The position numbers and the translations under genes were made by a program. Below, piece by piece: positions 43,081 through 52,780 of a stretch of DNA of 64,000 nucleotides (position 1 is its first letter; each line of letters opens with the position of its first letter). The stretch is from Shewanella sp. UCD-KL12 (GTDB taxonomy: Bacteria; Pseudomonadota; Gammaproteobacteria; Enterobacterales; Shewanellaceae). The DNA lies in the NCBI RefSeq assembly GCF_001957125.1, contig NZ_MPHJ01000013.1, positions 62,001-126,000 of the forward strand. Direction: 5' to 3'. The notes beneath the pieces were generated by a model, which did no database searches, was not told where the DNA came from, and worked only from the letters and a program-made list of their open reading frames with translations.

Positions 43081-43581
43081 ATGGGCCAAACCAACACCCT
43101 TACCGCTGAAAGTAAGGGCGAAGTGATTCTTTCAATGATAAAGAACTCACATGAATTAAAAGATCAACTTCAAGCAGAAGTACAGTTCAAAGTAGATGCA
43201 TATTGGGAGGAGTGGCAGACTGAAAACAAAAGGATTAAGTCTCTACACATTTCAGTAGGCTCTGCTGACTATATACACACAGGACGATTGGCACCTAGGG
43301 TATATTCCCCAAAAAACACTCACCGTGTTTACTTGGAGTGGTGGGACTTTAAAAAAAGTCCATTAAGAAAGCATATAAAATCCTTTGGCGTTCGCATTAA
43401 GCCAACTAAAAAAGGGTATACATGGTCCAGCGTATCTAAGCATGCAAACTCATGGGAAAAGAAATTATATGATAAATACGAAGCTCAATTTAACTCTTTA
43501 AGAATTTCTCTTAATGCTATCTGTGACCATATTAACCATTTAAACAAAATCCTACGAGTTCTTAGAAAACCAGCTCAATAA
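43081..43581 (+). CDS. MobI-like auxiliary mobilisation protein
   Basis: 166 residues, basic, mostly helical at both ends with a strand-rich middle (HTGRLAPRVYSPKNTHRVYL; GVRIKPTKKGYTWS). Length, basic character and position next to the presumed oriT and upstream of the MobH relaxase fit MobI of SXT/IncC elements, which is needed to start transfer. The family call rests partly on context. GAGGAG precedes the ATG. Confidence 0.6.
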   Translation: MGQTNTLTAESKGEVILSMIKNSHELKDQLQAEVQFKVDAYWEEWQTENKRIKSLHISVGSADYIHTGRLAPRVYSPKNTHRVYLEWWDFKKSPLRKHIKSFGVRIKPTKKGYTWSSVSKHANSWEKKLYDKYEAQFNSLRISLNAICDHINHLNKILRVLRKPAQ

Positions 43582-43603
43582 AGGCAACATAAGGAATTAT
43601 CAA

Positions 43604-44359
43604 ATGTCTAACTCAACTCAAGTAAATAACAATGAAAAACCAACAAGGCGAAAGACTGGTGTAGTTAAACAGAGCTTCAAGTCTGAATCTGTTTACTTGT
43701 CAATGCGAAAGACCCCAGGCACTAACCTGAACAATGCAATGTATCGAATGGGAGAGTTATTTAAAATGACATCCCGTTCTCATGATAAGCAACTTCACAA
43801 TCAATTAGTGGAATGGTTCAACACAGAAGTATTAATTCCAGCTGAACTTGAGATTGCTTCACTAGAAAGTCAACTTGCTGCTTTAAGAGATGATTCAGAT
43901 TCAGGAATAGAATTTATATCTATTAAAAATCCTGACATGTTTCTAGAAATAGATATCATTCATAAGAGCCACATTCAAATACTGTCATTATTAACTAAAG
44001 TTGACTTTTTAATGGAAGATATAGAGTTGTTATTATTATCAAACATTGATGATGATGATGGTATTGAAGAGTCAAGCAGAACAAATATGAATCTGATAAT
44101 TAATAACATGTCGAGAAAGATATTTACTGTAACAAAACCTGGTAAACGAAATGGTGGTGCTTTTAGCGCTGTATATTTCATTCAGCAACTTCAACAAGGA
44201 GTATTCTCACTTTTTCCAGAAATTGGCACTACCCTACCCTCAGATAGTTCTGAAAACCAACCAAATATCGAAACCGAGAATGTTTCTGAAATATTAAACA
44301 GTGATAGTCCCAACAATGAATTAAACGCTGACCAACCAGAGTTAGCTAAGGCTGTTTAA
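43604..44359 (+). CDS. Hypothetical transfer-operon protein
   Basis: 251 residues. A basic start (KPTRRKTGVVKQSF), a helical middle (about 60-160), FTVTKPGKRNGGAFSAVYFI near 185-205, and an acidic disordered tail. Not recognised. It shares a TAATG junction with traI and so is probably made in step with the relaxase. Confidence 0.65.
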   Translation: MSNSTQVNNNEKPTRRKTGVVKQSFKSESVYLSMRKTPGTNLNNAMYRMGELFKMTSRSHDKQLHNQLVEWFNTEVLIPAELEIASLESQLAALRDDSDSGIEFISIKNPDMFLEIDIIHKSHIQILSLLTKVDFLMEDIELLLLSNIDDDDGIEESSRTNMNLIINNMSRKIFTVTKPGKRNGGAFSAVYFIQQLQQGVFSLFPEIGTTLPSDSSENQPNIETENVSEILNSDSPNNELNADQPELAKAV

Positions 44360-46866
44360 TGATAAAAATAAAAATGTGGTCTCATAACATCAAGTCGAAG
44401 TTACAAAGTTCATTGACTTCACTTTTAAAAAGTGACCACATTTCTGAAATGAGAGAAGATGAAGCGAAGTTGGATGCTTTGCTTCATTATCCTATAAAGC
44501 CTGCAGCAATACCTTTAGTAAGTGTTGAATCTTTATATGACCGACACAAATCAAAAATCATTCAAATTGAAAACAATATTGGCCTTGTTAAGACTGGTAG
44601 TAAATACAATTCCACAGAAATGGTTGAAGAGATATTAAAAAACTTCATCAGTTATTGCCACTTATTCCCTGCTAGTGAAATGGATCATCATCAATATGTC
44701 GGTGGGCTACTCGAGCACTCTTTAGATGTTTCCCTAAGATCTTTACAGGCAGCTATAGGGTCAATGCTGGATGAGCAAGGTTTAATTGATGAGGACCAAG
44801 TACGCCGCCCAAGATACGAATACGCAGCATGGTTATGTGGACTGTTACACGATGCAGGAAAAATTATTTCTAACCTGCAAATAATAGAACCCAAAACGGG
44901 TCAGCAATGGCAACCCCTTCATAGCAACCTAATGGACTGGGCTGGGGTTAAGTCATTTACTGAATACACTGTTCTACATAACAAGAACAGGATACATAAT
45001 GAGCACGAAACAAACTCTATTCATTTCCTTTCTTTAATTTTAAATGACACCACTAAAGATTATTTGCTTAGCGGTCCCGATGATCTCTATTCAAAGATAA
45101 CTCAAACCCTCATTGGCTATCATTCGAATAAAGGATATCTATTTAACGCTGTTAGGTTCGCAGATGGCGCATCAACCTATAATGATTACGCTAGGGTTTG
45201 GAGACACGACTCTCACCGTGATAAGGCTATGGTAACGGCTGTTGTGGACGTCTTACGCTCTTTGTATTTTGATTGGACTGTTAATACACCCAATTCAGAA
45301 ATGTTTATTCTCAATGGTGAAATATACCTTGATATGAACAAACCAATAAAGGCAGTTATCAAAAAATGCCAAGACCTTCGTATTGCCGTTCCTAACTCCC
45401 CAAAGTCGTTAATTGAAATTCTCATAGAGAAGAGAATTATTGGAAAGGTATCTAACAAGTCTACATTTGGTAACTTTTATTGTGGAAAGTTTTCCGTAGA
45501 TGATATCCACCAGTTCAACGAACACAAGTCTGGGCCCTTAGCATCCACCAGCCCCAAATCAGTAATAAAGTTTGTCTGGGCCAACTTCGCCATTGGTGAT
45601 AACCCCATTCCAGATAATGCAAATGGAGCGTTACGCTACAACACAAAAAGTGAAGACAATGTGCATACTCTTTTCAACGGTGATAAATCAATTGTTGTCA
45701 TCCAAAAGCCCATTGTTGAAGATATCGATACAGCTAAGGTAGGTTTAGCAAAGGACAATATTAAGACCAAACCATCAGATTCCAACAGTGAGTCAATGAA
45801 GACCGCTTCAACCTCAGCTGTAGATACCAACAAAGAATTACCTGTACCAACTAAAGTAACTACTCGTAAGCGTCAACCAAAAGCAAAGAAAGTTACAAAT
45901 GCATCCGCTCAATCAGGTGATCAATCTAAATTAACTGAGTCGACTCCAAATAAGTCAAATTTGCAGAGCAGTAACGAGCCATTGAAGCAAAACGCCAAAA
46001 ACGGTAGGGATGTGGCAAATGAATTAAAACCTGATTTACCTGGTTGCGAATCATCCACACAAGAAAAGAGTAAGGCTAATGAATGCGGAAGTAAGTCAGA
46101 CATAAAAAGTCCACCTTGGGTAATTAAACGACCGGTTAAAGCTGTAGATCTAGCTCTTTGGGAGTTAGTGTCGAACCGAGATAAAGCAAGTGCAACAATT
46201 GAGAATGGTTTTGTAGTTGTATCAACAAAGTTCTTATCTGAGCACCTGCAACAACCAATTAAGTCTATCCAGCAAGAAATGGATTATTTAGGTTTACTGA
46301 TTGACACCCCAAAAAATTTTCCTAAGAAAGTTCCTATTAACGACATTCTGACCAAAGTAATTGCAATATCTCAATCTGCAGCAGTGACGTTTACGTATCT
46401 AAATATCCCATTGAACAATGAAATAGAGAATGTAGTGGATGAACATAATGCAGAGGAAGATAAAGTAAAACCAACACAATCAAGTAAGAAGCCGATTGTA
46501 TTTGTGCCTCTACAAACAGAAATACCGCTAGCCCAACCTCAAAATGTTGACATTGAACAAGTAGAACCCAACGAAACATCAATGACAACAACGGTACAGC
46601 AATCCATTGTCGCGGATGAACCACTAAACACGTCACACCAACTACCTGATGAATCTAAGTATCTTTACCAAACGTTAAGCACGTTTGTGTCTAGTTTGCA
46701 GAAAGACTATCCAGGGGTTTCAGCGTCAAGTTTACGCCCATATTTAAAGACACTAAACATTAAACCAACTATGGACCAATCTGGGACTTTAATGGTCAGT
46801 AGTACACAAACTCAAAGAGATGAATTGCAATATAAAATTCAAAAAGGAATAACTGATGGCCAATAG
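44359..46866 (+). CDS. traI: MobH-family relaxase TraI
   Basis: 835 residues. The N-terminal TraI_2 domain has the HD-hydrolase layout used by MobH relaxases: HLFPASEMDHHQYVGGLLEH (His at about 110-120) and GLLHDAGK (His164, Asp165). A Lys/Ser/Thr-rich disordered linker (about 480-590) leads to a winged-helix C-terminal domain (LWELVSNRDKASATIENGF), repeated once near the end. MobH relaxases nick oriT and pilot the strand. No helicase domain is present. It starts at the TAATG junction and overlaps traD by 11 bases. Confidence 0.9.
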   Translation: MIKIKMWSHNIKSKLQSSLTSLLKSDHISEMREDEAKLDALLHYPIKPAAIPLVSVESLYDRHKSKIIQIENNIGLVKTGSKYNSTEMVEEILKNFISYCHLFPASEMDHHQYVGGLLEHSLDVSLRSLQAAIGSMLDEQGLIDEDQVRRPRYEYAAWLCGLLHDAGKIISNLQIIEPKTGQQWQPLHSNLMDWAGVKSFTEYTVLHNKNRIHNEHETNSIHFLSLILNDTTKDYLLSGPDDLYSKITQTLIGYHSNKGYLFNAVRFADGASTYNDYARVWRHDSHRDKAMVTAVVDVLRSLYFDWTVNTPNSEMFILNGEIYLDMNKPIKAVIKKCQDLRIAVPNSPKSLIEILIEKRIIGKVSNKSTFGNFYCGKFSVDDIHQFNEHKSGPLASTSPKSVIKFVWANFAIGDNPIPDNANGALRYNTKSEDNVHTLFNGDKSIVVIQKPIVEDIDTAKVGLAKDNIKTKPSDSNSESMKTASTSAVDTNKELPVPTKVTTRKRQPKAKKVTNASAQSGDQSKLTESTPNKSNLQSSNEPLKQNAKNGRDVANELKPDLPGCESSTQEKSKANECGSKSDIKSPPWVIKRPVKAVDLALWELVSNRDKASATIENGFVVVSTKFLSEHLQQPIKSIQQEMDYLGLLIDTPKNFPKKVPINDILTKVIAISQSAAVTFTYLNIPLNNEIENVVDEHNAEEDKVKPTQSSKKPIVFVPLQTEIPLAQPQNVDIEQVEPNETSMTTTVQQSIVADEPLNTSHQLPDESKYLYQTLSTFVSSLQKDYPGVSASSLRPYLKTLNIKPTMDQSGTLMVSSTQTQRDELQYKIQKGITDGQ

Positions 46867-48769
46867 GAGCAGCTTAACTTACAGCGAAACCTTATTCAGA
46901 CCATTATTGGAGCTCAACAGTGCGTATGTTTATATTGGCGCAGGTCTAGCTACAGGGGTTACTGCTGGTGTAAATGCAAATGTATCCAGTAATGACATAG
47001 CGACACCAGTGTTTATAGCTGGTGGTCTAATAGGTGTGGGGTTAATCAAACTCATGAATGCCTACCCAGTAATGAAAAGGCAGATGAGTCTCCATATCAA
47101 TAAACTGATGTTTATTGACCTAAAAATCGTTAGATTTCTAAACCGCTGGGAGCAGAACCCTAAAGTTGAGAATTTTAAACATACAAGCAAAAGAGAGATC
47201 TACATAGGCAATGGCTTTGAGTGGGGGCCAGAACATGCCCAACGTGCATACCAAATCATGGACATGAGTGTTGATCTTCAAGAGTTGCAGTTACCATTTG
47301 CCTTAAAGCCATATGTTAATTTGTACAAGAAAAATACCCGCTCTCTAGGTGGCAAAACTTGGATTCACTCTATAGGAGATGAGAAAAAGCAAATTGTTAG
47401 TGAGGAGACTTTCTTTGGACATACATTTATCACCGGTGTTGTAGGTTCAGGTAAGACAACATTATTACGGCTACTTGGTACCGGGTTCCTACACCTAGGC
47501 CATTCATTGGTCATCATTGATCCCAAGGATGATAAGCAACTAAAAAATGGTATAAAAGACGAAATGAAAGCAATGGGGATCTTCCATAAGTTTCATGAAT
47601 TTTGTCCAGCAAGACCTTCTGAGTCTTGTTCCATAGACATATTGAAAAACTTCGCAACTCCAGCAGAAATTCCCACACGAATCGCCAGTCTACTAAAATC
47701 TGGGAAATCTGGTTCAGATACATTTATCGATTTTGGTTGGCAGACAATAAGTCAAATAACAGATGGAATGATTTATTGCTCTGAAGCCCCTAGATTAACT
47801 GAAATCTATCGATATATGAGATCAGGCAAAACAGAACTATTAGAAAAAGTATTATCCGTATTTTACGAAAAACGTTTTGGGAAGCATTGGCGTGAAGAAG
47901 AACTGGATAAGATGTTGGAGATGGGGGATACGAAAGTTGAAGGGATGCTCGCTTACTACTCACTTAAGATAGCTAGTACTGAGAAAGTTGCTGCTGTTGA
48001 TGATGTAGTCCAGTTTGTGACCCACAACCATGAGCATGCTCAAAAAATGCTAGCTTCTGTTTTCCCTTTATTCAAAGTCCTATGCACAAATCCATTAGAT
48101 AAGTTGTTATCACCAGATCGCAATAAGGATGATTTCTCACGAATTATCGATATCAAGAGGGTAATTCTTGATGGAGGAGTTATCTATTGTTCACTTAACT
48201 CAATGAATGATCCTAAGACCGCCGGTCATCTAGCAAAGTTATTACTAGCTGATATCTCATCCTGCTTAGGCGATAGATACAATTATGGTGACAGTGAAGA
48301 ACGAAGAGTCTCAATTTTAGTTGATGAAGTGCACGCGGCTGTCGCTGGTAACGATGCATTACTCAACAACCTTGCTCAAGGCCGAGCAGCAAAAGCCCAG
48401 TTTGTACTTTCAACACAGACTATACCTGATTTAATTGATATGACAGATGAAGCAACTGCAGATCGCTACTTGGGCCTTTGTAATAACTTTATCTCAATGA
48501 AAGTCACTGATACGAAGACACAAGAGTACGTTTCTCAACAGTTCAACCAAACGAATATCAGTACAGTTGGAGTTCAATACTCAGTCCAATCGGCTACAGG
48601 TCATGGTCTAACTGAATTTAGCGGTGGCTATAAAGAGAACATTACAAAAGCACGAGAGGATATGTTTCCTCCTAGTCTAATTGGTGACCTTCCAAAACTA
48701 CAGTACATAGCCAGGTTATCAAACGGTCAAAAACTTAAGTGTAAATTACCAATAATTAGTGGGAGCTAA
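46856..48769 (+). CDS. traD: Type IV coupling protein TraD
   Basis: 637 residues. Two N-terminal membrane spans (about 22-65), Walker A VVGSGKTT near 197-203, Walker B VSILVDEVHA near 480, and a C-terminal region with STQTIPDLID. VirD4-type coupling proteins bring the relaxosome to the secretion channel and pump DNA. Length matches SXT-type TraD. It follows traI directly, as in SXT/IncC. Confidence 0.92.
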   Translation: MANRSSLTYSETLFRPLLELNSAYVYIGAGLATGVTAGVNANVSSNDIATPVFIAGGLIGVGLIKLMNAYPVMKRQMSLHINKLMFIDLKIVRFLNRWEQNPKVENFKHTSKREIYIGNGFEWGPEHAQRAYQIMDMSVDLQELQLPFALKPYVNLYKKNTRSLGGKTWIHSIGDEKKQIVSEETFFGHTFITGVVGSGKTTLLRLLGTGFLHLGHSLVIIDPKDDKQLKNGIKDEMKAMGIFHKFHEFCPARPSESCSIDILKNFATPAEIPTRIASLLKSGKSGSDTFIDFGWQTISQITDGMIYCSEAPRLTEIYRYMRSGKTELLEKVLSVFYEKRFGKHWREEELDKMLEMGDTKVEGMLAYYSLKIASTEKVAAVDDVVQFVTHNHEHAQKMLASVFPLFKVLCTNPLDKLLSPDRNKDDFSRIIDIKRVILDGGVIYCSLNSMNDPKTAGHLAKLLLADISSCLGDRYNYGDSEERRVSILVDEVHAAVAGNDALLNNLAQGRAAKAQFVLSTQTIPDLIDMTDEATADRYLGLCNNFISMKVTDTKTQEYVSQQFNQTNISTVGVQYSVQSATGHGLTEFSGGYKENITKAREDMFPPSLIGDLPKLQYIARLSNGQKLKCKLPIISGS

Positions 48770-48773
48770 TGGG

Positions 48774-49331
48774 ATGGATTTCAAGGTCGAAACTAACAAT
48801 ATCAACATGGTTCATGAAGGTGCTTCTACAGTTATTAGGAACTTACACTCCTTAGTTGCAGGGACGAATATACTCAAACATAACAACATCTCGTTTTTTG
48901 ACAAAGCTATTATCAAAGCAGACTTAGCTTGGGGAGATGATGATGATGAGCACATTGAAGACAAGTTCCGCAGGTTTTGCCTTTCGATTCTTGATGATCT
49001 CAATGAACTCACCAATTATTGTGTTACATACAAAGTGAAGCCGTCTGAAATAGTTCATTGGGATTGTGTTTCTCAAACACTCCCTCAATTTATCGAAAGC
49101 CAGCAAGAAGTATATAGAAAGAAAAAGAAATGCAACTGCTTCGATTCAAAGCCTACATGTAACTGCTTTCAAGTTCATTATGTAGAAAGACAATCATTTA
49201 TAGAGAATGAAAAAGTTTCCTATTTATTGTGTCATCACATTTTTAATCGTAAACGGTTGAACATTATTGGGTTGCCCCTTCCAGGTAGAGAGCGTGTCTA
49301 CTCACTTAAAAACTCAATTCAATGTAGGTGA
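48774..49331 (+). CDS. Hypothetical transfer-operon protein, Cys-rich loop
   Basis: 185 residues, mostly helical, with KKKCNCFDSKPTCNCFQ near 115-130, a possible zinc loop. Its ATG at 48774 follows GGGAGCTAATG (the traD stop). Not recognised; SXT-type elements also have a small gene at this position. Confidence 0.65.
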   Translation: MDFKVETNNINMVHEGASTVIRNLHSLVAGTNILKHNNISFFDKAIIKADLAWGDDDDEHIEDKFRRFCLSILDDLNELTNYCVTYKVKPSEIVHWDCVSQTLPQFIESQQEVYRKKKKCNCFDSKPTCNCFQVHYVERQSFIENEKVSYLLCHHIFNRKRLNIIGLPLPGRERVYSLKNSIQCR

Positions 49332-49335
49332 TCTA

Positions 49336-49995
49336 ATGTCAGAATTAGTTTATGAGCATGGAGTTACAAAACTCATTAGCCTCCTTTTATTAATTTTCAC
49401 AGCTTCACTTTTAGTGATATTAACGGCTGTCCCAAGCTCAATTTTTCAACGTGAAGTGGAGAATGAAGTAAAGTCACTTTCAAAGTTGATTAATGTTACT
49501 CAATGGATAGAGGTTACCGATAAAGTTAACGTCAACTATTCAGAGAAGTACATTGAAACAGGCATGCAAAGCGCGGTTGAGGAGACATTACTCCCCAGTG
49601 GTAACTATAAAATTAAGAAAATAATTGAAAACTTTAAGGGAGATTTTGTTCTTAATCGAGTAGTCAACAATCTGCATATACTGGCTTATCAATTGACCTA
49701 CCGCATTTCTATCCTTAGCTTCTGGTTTCTCCTTTTAATCCCATATTTTATCGCTGTAATTTATGACGGATATACTCAACGTAGGATTAGGCTATATGAA
49801 CCAAAACAAGTATCCATTAAGGGTTCAAGGGTTTGGACTCGCTCTATTGTGTACATCATTGTTCTAGCATTTAGTTATCTGGTTATTCCAAATTTTTTAG
49901 GTGTGACTTTTGCAGCTTGGTTCCCTCTACTTATGCTGATGCTGGTTGGATATGCATGTAAAAAAACAATCGAAAACTATATGAAGGTAGCTTAA
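49336..49995 (+). CDS. DUF4400-like inner-membrane protein (SXT TraJ position)
   Basis: 219 residues with four membrane spans: one near the start (ISLLLLIFTASLLVILTA), one at about 135-155, and two at the end. The loop with DGYTQRRIRLYEPKQVSIKG is typical of DUF4400 proteins encoded after traD in SXT/IncC-type transfer units, called TraJ there (unrelated to the F regulator TraJ). GTAGGTGAT precedes the ATG. Role in the membrane complex is unknown. Confidence 0.65.
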   Translation: MSELVYEHGVTKLISLLLLIFTASLLVILTAVPSSIFQREVENEVKSLSKLINVTQWIEVTDKVNVNYSEKYIETGMQSAVEETLLPSGNYKIKKIIENFKGDFVLNRVVNNLHILAYQLTYRISILSFWFLLLIPYFIAVIYDGYTQRRIRLYEPKQVSIKGSRVWTRSIVYIIVLAFSYLVIPNFLGVTFAAWFPLLMLMLVGYACKKTIENYMKVA

Positions 49996-49998
49996 AAA

Positions 49999-51033
49999 AT
50001 GGATGTTAAAGTTGAAAAAGCAATAATCGAATTTGGCAACGAACATTTAAAAATCTATAGACGATCTAGTTATGGGAAAATAATTATTATTGGCCTCATA
50101 TTCCTAACAGCTACAATTGCAAACTTAGCTCAATTCGTTGATTTTGGTGAAAAGGAGCACATAGCCCAAATATTGTTGCAGGGTGACATTGGAAATGGCA
50201 GTGACACTGGGTCTGGCTATTCTGTAGGTGATCATATCATCAGCGCTATCAACAACAGTAAAGCGAGTGCAATAGTGATAGAAGCTGATAGCAATGGAGG
50301 CTCACCTACCGATTCTCAGATCATTGATGGTGTTATCACTCAATATAAAGAGATAGCAAAATTAGATGTGGAAGTTCTACAACGAATATCAGATGAATTA
50401 CATTCAACGAACCGTATATTCAGCAATGATGTACTGCGTAAAGCAGAAGTTAATCACGTAGTAGTTCAAGGAGACTTTCAAGAACTGATAAAAGAGCTGC
50501 CAAGAAAATTGATTATTGCTGTGATATCCAAGTCTTGTGCAAGCGCATGCGTCCAAGCTATCGTCAATGCGGATATAATAATCGCTCAGCCTGCATCTTT
50601 AGTTGGTAATATCGGCGTCAGAATGGACTCCTATAATTGGCACGATCTGGCTAAAAAGCTGGGGATTACTAACACAGTAATAACTAGTGGTCCTCACAAA
50701 GATATGCTATCGCCATGGCAACATAGCAGCTCTGAGCAACAAGGATTGGCTCGAGATATGTTAGTCATCCCAGTATTCGAGCAATTCAAGCGAAGTGTAC
50801 TAACTGCTCGAAAGAATAAATTAAATGCTGATGAGAAAGTTCTATTCTCAGGGCTTATCTGGACAGGCCAAGAAGCAAAGCGAATTGGGCTGGTGGATAT
50901 TAATTCGGATAAACTTCAAACCCGTAAGAACCTTGAATCCATGTCTGGTTTAGAATATTTATCTTACTCAAAAACAGAGTACGGATTATCAAAAATTCTT
51001 TCTTCCACTTTAAACTGGTTAAGCTACCAATAA
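49999..51033 (+). CDS. S49-family (SppA-like) membrane peptidase
   Basis: 344 residues. One membrane span (about 25-43), then a SppA-like domain: IVIEADSNGGSPTDSQ near 90, the nucleophile region KSCASACVQA with Ser near 180, and NADIIIAQPASLVGNIGV; the Lys of SGPHKDMLSPW near 235 fits the catalytic base. S49 peptidases cut within the membrane or periplasm. It is last in the mobI-traI-traD unit and ends just before a hairpin. It might process or clear pilin or signal peptides, or replace another peptidase; that is inference. Confidence 0.8.
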   Translation: MDVKVEKAIIEFGNEHLKIYRRSSYGKIIIIGLIFLTATIANLAQFVDFGEKEHIAQILLQGDIGNGSDTGSGYSVGDHIISAINNSKASAIVIEADSNGGSPTDSQIIDGVITQYKEIAKLDVEVLQRISDELHSTNRIFSNDVLRKAEVNHVVVQGDFQELIKELPRKLIIAVISKSCASACVQAIVNADIIIAQPASLVGNIGVRMDSYNWHDLAKKLGITNTVITSGPHKDMLSPWQHSSSEQQGLARDMLVIPVFEQFKRSVLTARKNKLNADEKVLFSGLIWTGQEAKRIGLVDINSDKLQTRKNLESMSGLEYLSYSKTEYGLSKILSSTLNWLSYQ

Positions 51034-51042
51034 CCAGTCCAT

Positions 51043-51070
51043 ATGGCTGAAGCCAAAAGGGTTCAGCCAT
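51043..51070 (+). terminator. Hairpin after the traI-traD unit
   Basis: ATGGCTGAA pairs perfectly with TTCAGCCAT across a 10-base loop. No clear T run follows, so partial termination is possible. Confidence 0.55.
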
Positions 51071-51257
51071 TCATTAGTAGTACCGAACGCTACTCCCCCT
51101 TCCACCTTCTTAGTTCTATTAGATATTCATAGTTAAACAACAAAAAATGCGTTTTTATATTGCGAAATAGCCACCCTTATTTTGATCTACATTTTGGGGC
51201 CTGTAGTAAATTATCAATCGAGACATAACAACTTAGATACATCAAAGGATTTACTCT

Positions 51258-51599
51258 ATGACTAATACATTGCAATTACCTACTGTAGGTGTGACGCCTA
51301 TAGACAACAAAAAACTAACCTGTGGTGCAATTTTATTAGCATCATTTCTAATTACCTTACTATTTTCTATGGAAACTATTGCCGGTTCAGGCGGTGCAGC
51401 ATTTACCAGTATTTGGACCGAGGTCAGTGGTTGGGCTGATGGCGTTCCTGGGAAGATTATTACTCTATTGGCATTTTTTGCCGCTCTATTTAATGTACTA
51501 AAGCAAAACTTCTATATGGCTATCGGTGCTTTCCTTGGTGGTATGCTCCTTTCTCAGTCAGTCACAATCATTAACGTATTCCTAACTGGTACTGTGTAA
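51258..51599 (+). CDS. traA: Pilin precursor TraA
   Basis: 113 residues. A long leader with hydrophobic core (AILLASFLITLLFSMETIAG) ends at a likely signal-peptidase cut before SGGAAFTSIW. The mature part of about 70 residues has two membrane helices (IITLLAFFAALFNVL; MAIGAFLGGMLLSQSVTIIN) as in F/SXT pilins. It has its own upstream region, with AAAGGA before the ATG, and no copy of the transfer operator. Confidence 0.85.
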   Translation: MTNTLQLPTVGVTPIDNKKLTCGAILLASFLITLLFSMETIAGSGGAAFTSIWTEVSGWADGVPGKIITLLAFFAALFNVLKQNFYMAIGAFLGGMLLSQSVTIINVFLTGTV

Positions 51600-51712
51600 A
51601 CTAAATCCCAAATTGTGATAACCGAAGTTCTCTAACTTGGTAGGTTCTGTCTAAATCAAGACATTTCTCTATCAAGTTAGAATTACAACTCCCACCTACT
51701 TATCCTTTCAGT

Positions 51713-51739
51713 TTAAGACATCGATATTTCACATCTTAA
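51713..51739 (+). promoter_or_regulatory. Transfer operator, copy 3 (traLEKB unit)
   Basis: TTAAGAC-N13-ATCTTAA with core ATCGATATTTCACATCTTAA, 68 bp before the proposed traL start. Confidence 0.7.
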
Positions 51740-51806
51740 ATAGCCTTATTCAAAATTATTAGTGTCAAACTTTATTCATGCACAATTTCGTTTTGGAATG
51801 AATTTA

Positions 51807-52094
51807 ATGGCTACAACATACAAAATCCCTAAAAAAGTAAATGAATCATTGATCGTCTTATTCTTTACGCTTGAACAGTTCATACCAATCGCAGTTGCTA
51901 TTGCGTTGGGATATACATTTAAAGCGGTATTTGAATCAATAATATTCGCTATTTTGTACTTCAAAATTACCTCCTACTTTGCCCAAAACCACCCAAGAGG
52001 GTATGTAGAACATTCACTCTGGTACCTCGGAATCATGCCAATGAAACTCGGGTATAAAACACCTGATCCACTTAAGCGAGAGTTTATAAAATGA
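51807..52094 (+). CDS. traL: Conjugation protein TraL
   Basis: 95 residues starting MATTYKIPKKVNESLIVLFF, with two membrane spans and the TraL ending pattern (SLWYLGIMPMKLGYKTPDP). F TraL has 91 residues. The ATG at 51807 is chosen because homologues start just before the IPK-type motif; longer starts exist at 51762 (GTG) and 51798. It sits in the inner membrane in the VirB3 position of the F-type channel. Overlaps traE by 4 bases. Confidence 0.85.
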   Translation: MATTYKIPKKVNESLIVLFFTLEQFIPIAVAIALGYTFKAVFESIIFAILYFKITSYFAQNHPRGYVEHSLWYLGIMPMKLGYKTPDPLKREFIK

Positions 52095-52780
52095 CCGAAC
52101 TTTTGAAAAAGGCTAACGATGTAAAGGTCTCGTTAACCGAAGCCATCTCCGTAAGGAACGTCACCTTAGTATCAAACTTAGCACTTAGTTTAAGCATTCT
52201 GGTTTTTGCTTTTAAATTTGCAACCTTTGAACCTGGAGCCGTTGCAATTCCTAATGCGCCTTTAACAGATCCTATTGAGGTTAGAGGTAGTTGGGCAAAT
52301 TCATCATTCAAACAAGGTCACGCTATCGCTTTTGCTGAACTAATCGGAAATATCAGCAAAACAAACATTAAATTTGTAAAACAGAGATTTCTAGCGAGCT
52401 CAACACCACACCTTCGAGATCAATTCGAAGAAGAAATTGAGCGTCAAGTTAGCATTATAAGTGCTAGAAAGTTGAAGCAGAAGTTTACCATTGAAGACAT
52501 TTACTTTGATGAATATCAAGATGTTGTTTGGGTTTGGGGAAACAGAGAAATCACTATTCCCAACCAGAAACCGCTAAATAAGATTTGGACATATGAATTT
52601 AGAATTGGTGTCCACGGGGGAATGCCGAAAATATCTTATTTCAAACAATATCCAGGTAAGCCAAATACACGCCAGCGAACTGTTCCAGCCTCAGACACGA
52701 TTCCAGAATTAACAGAAGAAATGAGATTAGGACTTGAGGAATCAGGCTCTACTATTAAGGAAATAAATGATGCTAACTAA
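52091..52780 (+). CDS. traE: Conjugation protein TraE
   Basis: 229 residues with one N-terminal membrane span (SNLALSLSILVFAFKFATF) and a VirB8-like periplasmic domain containing VVWVWGNREITIPNQK and WTYEFRIGVHGGMPKI. TraE is the F-type VirB8 counterpart linking inner and outer membrane parts. Overlaps traK by 14 bases. Confidence 0.88.
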   Translation: MTELLKKANDVKVSLTEAISVRNVTLVSNLALSLSILVFAFKFATFEPGAVAIPNAPLTDPIEVRGSWANSSFKQGHAIAFAELIGNISKTNIKFVKQRFLASSTPHLRDQFEEEIERQVSIISARKLKQKFTIEDIYFDEYQDVVWVWGNREITIPNQKPLNKIWTYEFRIGVHGGMPKISYFKQYPGKPNTRQRTVPASDTIPELTEEMRLGLEESGSTIKEINDAN

